This document shows, one piece after another, positions 59,482 to 64,000 of a DNA stretch of 64,000 bases. The first letter of the stretch is position 1. Each line of letters begins with the position of its first letter. The notes below the pieces were generated by a model that was not told the origin of the DNA, did not search any database, and worked only from the letters and a program-made list of their open reading frames with translations. The stretch is taken from the NCBI RefSeq assembly GCF_039535235.1, contig NZ_BAAAWU010000001.1, positions 186,001 through 250,000 of the forward strand, written 5' to 3'. The DNA comes from Streptomyces roseoviridis. GTDB taxonomy: Bacteria > Actinomycetota > Actinomycetes > Streptomycetales > Streptomycetaceae. A program made the position numbers and the translations under genes.

Positions 59482-60890
59482 CCGCGGCTCCCCAGGAGGT
59501 CGCCGCGACGGCTCCCCGGGAGGTCACCGCCCGGCTCACCGGCCTGGTCGGGGCGCTGCGGGCGCACGGCCTCGGCATCGGCACGGGCGAGACCGTGGAC
59601 GCCGGCCTCGCCCTGGAGGCCGTCGGCTTCGACGACCCGGAGCGGATGCGCGCGGCGCTCGCCGCGACCCTGCTGCACGGCGAGGCCCAGCGTCGCGTGT
59701 TCGACCGGGTCTTCGACCTCTACTTCCCGCCCTCCGAGGGGCGGCCGCAGGAGCCGGGGCCTCGGACCGGCGAGGACCCGGCGGCCGACGCGGCCCGGCT
59801 GCGCGACCGCCTTGCCGCGGCGCTCGCCGGGGGCGACGACGCGGCGCTGAACCTGCTGGCGCGCGAGGCCGTCGGCGGGCTCGGCGGCTACGGTGCCTCA
59901 CCCGGGTCCGACGGCTGGTCCTCGCACCGGACGCTGTCCCGGCTCCGGCCGGAGACGCTGCTCGCCCGGGTCCGCGCGCTGCGGGAGGGCGGCGGCGCGG
60001 CGGAGCCGGAGTTCGCCGACCGGCTGACCGACGACGAGATCCGGCGGCGCATCGAGGACTTCCGGGAACGGGTGCGGACGGAGGCGCGCCGCCGGGTCGC
60101 CGAGCGGCAGGGCCGTGACCGGGTGGCCCGGCGGGCCGTCGCCGCGACCCCGGACCGGGTGGACTTCCTGCTGGCCGGACGGGCCCAGCTGGACGAGCTC
60201 CGACGTACGGTGCGCCCGCTCGCCCGCAGGCTCGCGACCCGGCTCGCCGCACGCCGCCGCCGGGCCGCGCGCGGGGAGATCGACCTGCGGCGCACGCTGA
60301 GGCGTTCGCTGTCGACGGGGGGCGTACCGGTGCGGCCCGTGCTGCGGCGGCGTCGGCCGGGACGGCCGGAGCTGGTGCTGCTGTGCGACGTGTCGGGCTC
60401 GGTGGCGGGCTTCGCGCAGTTCACGATGCTGCTGGTGCGGGCGCTGCACGACCAGTTCGGCCGGGTGCGGGTGTTCGCCTTCGTCAACCGGGTCGACGAG
60501 GTGACGGGCCTGGTCGCCCGCGGCGGGGCCGATCCGGCGGGGCTCGGCGAGCGGATCCTGGCCGAGGCGACGGTGACCGGCTGGCACGGGCAGAGCGACT
60601 ACGGGACGGCGCTCGGCGAGTTCGCCGAGCGGTACGCCGACGCGCTGGGCCCCCGGACCGTCGTGTTCGTGCTCGGCGACGCCCGCACCAACCACAGCGA
60701 CCCGAACCCGGCCGCCCTGAAGCGCATCGCGGACCGGGCCCGCCGGGTGTACTGGCTCAACCCGGAACAGCCCGCCCTGTGGTCCACCGGCGATTCGGCC
60801 GCCCACGCCTACGCGGAGCTCGTGGACATGCGGCCCTGCCGCAACGCGCGGCAGCTCGCCGAGCTGATCGGCCGGCTGCTCCCGGTCTAG
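59478..60890 (+). CDS. CoxE-like VWA-domain protein
   Basis: A 470-residue cytoplasmic protein. The N-terminal 290 residues are helical and Arg-rich (RRRIEDFRERVRTEARRRV); the C-terminal VWA domain starts at LVLLCDVSGSVAGFAQFTML (about 298), with the MIDAS motif DVSGS, and includes GWHGQSDYGTALGEF and FVLGDARTNHSDPNPA. This is the partner type of MoxR ATPases, named after CoxE/CoxD in carbon monoxide dehydrogenase maturation. Its own target is unknown because no dehydrogenase is nearby. GTG overlaps the MoxR stop (GTGA). Confidence 0.9.
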   Translation: MTAAPQEVAATAPREVTARLTGLVGALRAHGLGIGTGETVDAGLALEAVGFDDPERMRAALAATLLHGEAQRRVFDRVFDLYFPPSEGRPQEPGPRTGEDPAADAARLRDRLAAALAGGDDAALNLLAREAVGGLGGYGASPGSDGWSSHRTLSRLRPETLLARVRALREGGGAAEPEFADRLTDDEIRRRIEDFRERVRTEARRRVAERQGRDRVARRAVAATPDRVDFLLAGRAQLDELRRTVRPLARRLATRLAARRRRAARGEIDLRRTLRRSLSTGGVPVRPVLRRRRPGRPELVLLCDVSGSVAGFAQFTMLLVRALHDQFGRVRVFAFVNRVDEVTGLVARGGADPAGLGERILAEATVTGWHGQSDYGTALGEFAERYADALGPRTVVFVLGDARTNHSDPNPAALKRIADRARRVYWLNPEQPALWSTGDSAAHAYAELVDMRPCRNARQLAELIGRLLPV

Positions 60891-60968
60891 GAGCCCGCGT
60901 GGCGGGGTGCCCCGGCGATCATGCCTCCTGAGCAGGGGGATCCGGGCGCACCGGGTAGCGTGACCCGC

Positions 60969-61553
60969 ATGGAACTTCTGGGTGAGATCACGGCCGGCCG
61001 TCCCCTGCTCGTCCTCGCGGTCAAGGAGGAGGCGCAGCACCTCGACACCGACCTGCCGGTGCTCCTGACCGGCATGGGCAAGGTCAACGCGGCGACCGCG
61101 CTCGCCACCGTCCTCGCCCGCGGGCCGCGTCCTTCCGAGGTCGTCAACCTGGGCACGGCGGGCGCCCTGCGCCCCGGCTGGACCGGCACCCACGTGGTCG
61201 GCACGGTGCTCCAGCACGACCTGGACTCCGAGCTGCTCGCCACCCTCACCGGCGAGACGTACGGGGCGCCGCTCACCCTGCCGGACGGCGGTGACGTGGT
61301 CCTCGCGACCGGTGACGCGTTCATAGCGGACGAGGCGGCGCGGGAGCGGCTCGCCCTGCGGGCCACGCTGGTGGACATGGAGGGGTACGCGCTGGCGAGC
61401 GCGGCCGCGCTCGCCGGGGTGCCGCTGCGGATGGTGAAGCACGTGAGCGACGAGGCCGGTGAGGGAGCGGCCCGCAGCTGGCGCGAGTCCGTCGCCGCGT
61501 GCGCGCGGGCCCTGGCCGACTGGGCCGAGGCCCACACGCCCTACCGCGGCTGA
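60969..61553 (+). CDS. MTA/SAH-type nucleosidase (PNP/UDP superfamily)
   Basis: A 194-residue enzyme. VVNLGTAGALRPGWTGTHVV, VLATGDAFIADEAARERL, LVDMEGYALASAAALAGV and MVKHVSDEAGEG follow the nucleoside phosphorylase/hydrolase pattern, including the M-E-x-x-A nucleoside-binding site. It may cleave methylthioadenosine, S-adenosylhomocysteine or another nucleoside. TAGCGT ends seven bases before ATG 60969, suggesting a leaderless start. Confidence 0.85.
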   Translation: MELLGEITAGRPLLVLAVKEEAQHLDTDLPVLLTGMGKVNAATALATVLARGPRPSEVVNLGTAGALRPGWTGTHVVGTVLQHDLDSELLATLTGETYGAPLTLPDGGDVVLATGDAFIADEAARERLALRATLVDMEGYALASAAALAGVPLRMVKHVSDEAGEGAARSWRESVAACARALADWAEAHTPYRG

Positions 61554-61807
61554 CCGGATCCGGTTCCGTCCCGGCGCCCGCCCGTCCGGGTCCTCCGGCC
61601 ACCGCTCCCCGCGCTCCGACCCTCCGGCCACCGCGTGCCGGGTCCTCGCTGCCCCCGGCGCTCCGCGCGGTCCGGTCGGCCGCCCGCCGCCCGGGCGCGG
61701 GACGGGCAGGGCCCTGCGCGGTCCCGGTGAGTCCCCGGACCCCGTCACGGGACCCAACGCCCCCTCGGGAGGGGAGCGTTCGGCCCTCGCCGGTGGCCGG
61801 CCGCCCC
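61554..61807. other. Gene-free stretch before the leader promoter
   Basis: No gene is seen. The sequence is rich in CCGGCC/CCGG blocks with scattered short inverted repeats, some of which may terminate the nucleosidase gene. A repeated CTCCGGCCACCGC occurs at about 61598 and 61622. Confidence 0.5.
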
Positions 61808-61838
61808 TTGACACCGCGTCGCGGCCCCGGCCTAAGCT
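61808..61838 (+). promoter_or_regulatory. HrdB-type promoter candidate for the leader operon
   Basis: TTGACA (61808-61813) and TAAGCT (61833-61838) with a 19-base spacer (18 if CTAAGC is used). It lies about 45 bases before the leader peptide start. Confidence 0.55.
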
Positions 61839-61884
61839 GGTCCGGATCTCTTCCGTACCTTCGGCGGAACTCCTGGAGGCCCCC

Positions 61885-62010
61885 GTGCAGGCACCGGTCG
61901 CCGCGGCGCGCCGCGGCCGTCGTACGGTGCCCGCGGGGGCGCTGCTGAGCTGCCGGCGGCATGTCGACTTCTGCCGCACCGCCTCGGCCATCTGTCCTTC
62001 CGCGCGCTGA
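61885..62010 (+). CDS. Cysteine-containing leader peptide
   Basis: A 41-residue peptide too short for standard calls. It ends SCRRHVDFCRTASAICPSAR, a variant of the actinobacterial leader-peptide signature RRHVDLxRxASAxC that precedes sulfur and other metabolic operons. Three cysteine codons fall in the last 18 codons. GGAGG (61875-61879) five bases before GTG 61885, a promoter upstream, and a strong hairpin right after the stop make a cysteine-responsive attenuator plausible. The downstream genes are two flavin monooxygenases of families used in organosulfur desulfurisation. Confidence 0.82.
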   Translation: MQAPVAAARRGRRTVPAGALLSCRRHVDFCRTASAICPSAR

Positions 62011-62018
62011 TCCCCGCC

Positions 62019-62046
62019 CCGCCGCCGCGTTCCCGCGCGGCGGTGG
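62019..62046 (+). terminator. Attenuator hairpin candidate after the leader peptide
   Basis: Eight perfect base pairs (62022-62029 with 62036-62043) around a six-base loop, extended by a G-U and two G-C pairs to 62019-62046. It starts eight bases after the leader stop codon, where ribosome position would decide whether it forms. The remaining gap to 62267 shows nothing else clear. Confidence 0.6.
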
Positions 62047-62267
62047 CGGGTCGTCGCCTGCCGCGTGAGCACCGACCGCGCCCCCTCCTCCCCTCTCCGT
62101 ACCGTCACGCCGCCGCCTGGCCCGTCGTGGTCTCGGAACTCCGGCGTGCGCCGACGCGTGCCGACGCCTGTCGGCGGGTGTCGGTGAGTGGACGAGTGGC
62201 GTCGGGTGGAGTCGGACCGCGCCCGGCGAGGGCTCGCCGTGCCGCCCCAGCCCCCGGAAGGACCGCC

Positions 62268-63524
62268 ATGCCCCACCCCGCCCTGCACCTGGCCGTCGAG
62301 ATCGACGGCGACGGTGCCCATCCCGCCGCCTGGCGCCGGGCCGCGCACCGGCCCGGCGAGCTCCTGACACCGCGCCGGGTCGCCAAGGTCGCGGCCGTCG
62401 CCGAGAACTCCGGCTTCACCCTGGTCACGCTGGACGACGGCATCCTGCCGCCCGCGTCCGCCGCCGCGGGCGGGCCCGCCGGACGGCTCGGTGCCGTGGA
62501 GCGGGCCGCGTTCGTCGCCGCGTCCACGAGTGTGCTCGGGGTGGCCCCGGTCGTCGCGACCACCTATGCCGAACCGTTCCACGTCTCCACCCGCCTCGCC
62601 TCGCTCGACCACGTCTCGTCCGGCCGGGCCGGCTGGGTCGTGGGCGTGGAGGAGGGCCCGGACGCCGCCCGCGCGTGGGGCCGGCCCCCGGTCGAGGGTG
62701 CGTCGGCGCTGCGCCGGGAGGCTCTGGACGGGCTCCGGGTGGTGCGGGACCTGTGGGACTCGTGGGAGGACGACGCCGTCATCCGCTCGGTCGCCACGAG
62801 CCGCTATCTGGACCGCGGGCGGCTGCACCCCATCGACTTCACCGGCGAGACGTACAGCGTGAAGGGCCCCGCGATCGTGCCCCGTCCGCCGCAGGGCAGG
62901 CCCGTGGTCCTCGCACCCGCCGGTCTCGTCCCGCCGGAGCTCGTCGACGTCGCCCTCGTCGAAGGCACCTCCCCCGCGCTCCTCGGCGAGGCGGCGGCCG
63001 CCTCCGGCGCGCCGCTGGCCTTCGCCGAGATCGAGGTGGCCCTGGACACCCCGGACGAGCCGGCCGCCGAACGGATCGGCGACCTGGAGCGGTACGCGGC
63101 GTGGGAGGCGGCACCGGGGCAGCCGTCCGGCCGCCTGCGCTACACCGGCTCCGCGGCGGGACTCGCCGACCTCCTGGAGGAGTTGAGCGATGTGGTGGAC
63201 GGCGTGCGGCTGCATCCGCTGGTCCTCGACGAGGACCTGGCGGTGCTGTCGCGCCTGGTCCTGCCCGAGCTGTTCGTCCGGCGCGTCGCCGCGCGCCCGC
63301 TGCCGGGCACCACCCTCCGTACCGCGCTCGGACTCCCCCGCCCCGAGAGCCGCTTCACCACCGCACCACCCGCCACGCGCACCACACCAGGCGCATCAGC
63401 GACACCCGCCGCACCGGCCACACCGGCCACACCGACCGCATCCGCCGCATCCGCCGCATCCGCCGCATCCGCCGCATCCGCCAAGGGGATCCTTTCCACC
63501 GTCGCCCCGGAGGGGAACCGATGA
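62268..63524 (+). CDS. LLM-class flavin-dependent monooxygenase
   Basis: A 418-residue luciferase-like oxidoreductase. LTPRRVAKVAAVAENSGFTL, VVATTYAEPFHVSTRLASLD, SSGRAGWVVGVEEGPDAARA and DLWDSWEDDAV are family blocks, with the FMN phosphate site around the last. It is closest in pattern to the NtaA/SnaA/DszA group that attacks sulfur or nitrogen compounds. The C-terminal tail (about 365-418) is a low-complexity Thr/Pro/Ala region with five ASA repeats. GGAAGGA precedes ATG 62268; the next gene overlaps by four bases. Confidence 0.88.
   Translation: MPHPALHLAVEIDGDGAHPAAWRRAAHRPGELLTPRRVAKVAAVAENSGFTLVTLDDGILPPASAAAGGPAGRLGAVERAAFVAASTSVLGVAPVVATTYAEPFHVSTRLASLDHVSSGRAGWVVGVEEGPDAARAWGRPPVEGASALRREALDGLRVVRDLWDSWEDDAVIRSVATSRYLDRGRLHPIDFTGETYSVKGPAIVPRPPQGRPVVLAPAGLVPPELVDVALVEGTSPALLGEAAAASGAPLAFAEIEVALDTPDEPAAERIGDLERYAAWEAAPGQPSGRLRYTGSAAGLADLLEELSDVVDGVRLHPLVLDEDLAVLSRLVLPELFVRRVAARPLPGTTLRTALGLPRPESRFTTAPPATRTTPGASATPAAPATPATPTASAASAASAASAASAKGILSTVAPEGNR
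63438..63482 (+). repeat. In-frame 9-bp tandem repeat, five copies
   Basis: Five exact copies of GCATCCGCC encode (Ala-Ser-Ala)5 (residues 391-405) in the C-terminal tail of the monooxygenase. The TCC/GCA codons stand out from surrounding GC-ending usage. Confidence 0.93.
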
Positions 63525-64000
63525 CCCGGACCGACCCGCACGACGTTCCCCGCCCCGACGCGCGGCTGCACTTCGGCGTCTTCTTCCAGGGCGTCAACCA
63601 CTGGACCGTCTGGTCCCACCCGGAGAGCGGCTCGCAGATCGACCCGGCCTCGTTCCGGCGCGTCGCGCAGACCGCCGAACGCGGTCTCTTCGACGCCTTC
63701 TTCCTCGGTGACGGGCTACGGCTGCGCGAGACCGGCGGGCGGATCCACGAGCTGGACGTCGCCGGGCGCCCCGACTCGCTCGCGCAGCTGTCCGCGCTGG
63801 CCGCCGTCACCCACAGGATCGGCCTGGTCTCGACCTCCAACACCACCTTCAACGAGCCCGGCGACCTCGCCCGCCGGCTCGCGAGCCTCGACCTGCTGTC
63901 GGACGGCCGGGCCGGCTGGAACGTCGTGACCACCGACAACGCCTGGACGGGTGCCAACTTCCGGCGCGGCGGCTTCCTCGACCACGCCGACCGCTACCGC
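63521..64000 (+). CDS. NtaA/SnaA/DszA-type flavin monooxygenase (3' end outside window)
   Basis: The first 160 codons of a second luciferase-like monooxygenase. LHFGVFFQGVNHWTVWSHPE at the start, FDAFFLGDGLRL, GLVSTSNTTFNEPGDLARRL and SDGRAGWNVVTTDNAW are typical of the nitrilotriacetate/dibenzothiophene-sulfone monooxygenase family. ATG 63521 overlaps the stop of the upstream gene (ATGA). Together with the leader peptide this suggests an organosulfur scavenging operon that continues to the right. Confidence 0.9.
   Translation, partial: MTRTDPHDVPRPDARLHFGVFFQGVNHWTVWSHPESGSQIDPASFRRVAQTAERGLFDAFFLGDGLRLRETGGRIHELDVAGRPDSLAQLSALAAVTHRIGLVSTSNTTFNEPGDLARRLASLDLLSDGRAGWNVVTTDNAWTGANFRRGGFLDHADRYR

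Noticed and set aside
59898-63215. A minus-strand open frame of about 1100 codons across the VWA, nucleosidase and monooxygenase genes
   Set aside because: Low-complexity Arg/Gly/Pro sequence with no domain, opposite three convincing genes and the leader region.

Overview
The window looks like chromosomal DNA of a Streptomyces or close relative. It is extremely GC-rich, codons end almost always in G or C, GTG and TTG starts are common, and many gene products are typical streptomycete families: eukaryotic-type Ser/Thr kinases, a SpoIIE-type phosphatase with GAF/PAS sensors, a STAS protein, a streptogrisin-like protease, a GH46 chitosanase and a cholesterol oxidase. I see no phage, insertion sequence, plasmid function, CRISPR array, tRNA or rRNA. 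It reads as ordinary chromosome with a few eroded loci.

Layout. 1-6.2 kb: stress sigma factor (cut by the left edge), divergent anti-sigma-type ATPase, small membrane protein, CASTOR/POLLUX-like channel carrying a minisatellite, MscS channel, GH16-like protein. 6.2-12 kb: HPP membrane protein divergent from an aldo/keto reductase, N-formylglutamate amidohydrolase, two small proteins, Ser/Thr kinase with a beta-propeller. 12-17.6 kb: CBM32-chitosanase, secreted S1 protease, LysR regulator divergent from an atypical arginase-family protein. 17.6-25.6 kb: SUKH-like protein, zinc-free L33, a frameshifted gene, second kinase, coupled HTH/DUF4180 pair, DUF4440 protein, AurF-like diiron protein with an FprB-like ferredoxin reductase. 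25.6-35.5 kb: universal stress protein, STAS protein, GNAT, sugar kinase coupled to RNase HI, third kinase, unusual radical-SAM protein, and a T4-like RNA repair pair (Rnl1-type ligase plus kinase/phosphatase). 35.5-43.5 kb: small protein and methyltransferase relic, prolyl oligopeptidase, PRC-barrel/DUF2382 protein, degenerate SGNH protein, type II NADH dehydrogenase, and a scar where two divergent genes lost their 5' ends. 43.5-53.4 kb: secreted protein, IclR regulator, L,D-transpeptidase-like lipoprotein, GNAT, DapB-like/AhpD-like operon, cholesterol oxidase, hydrolase, SpoIIE phosphatase. 53.4-64 kb: zinc-free L31, hydrolase, cyclophilin, small secreted proteins, BrkB-like membrane protein, DUF5519 protein, second SUKH-like protein, MoxR-VWA pair, nucleosidase, and a cysteine-containing leader peptide with a strong hairpin in front of two flavin monooxygenases, the second cut by the right edge.

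How it works together. There is no single large cluster. The useful units are short operons: AurF-like/FprB, RNA ligase/Pnkp, sugar kinase/RNase HI, HTH/DUF4180, MoxR/VWA, DapB-like/AhpD-like, and leader peptide/monooxygenases. Several carry visible palindromic operators. Two genes in the right part (53840 and 57925) have near-exact copies of the DNA-damage promoter motif that PafBC uses in actinobacteria, and two weaker copies precede other genes. Many genes have a -10-like hexamer 6-7 bases before the start codon, the pattern of leaderless transcripts. All functional statements rest on reading motifs by eye; no search was run.
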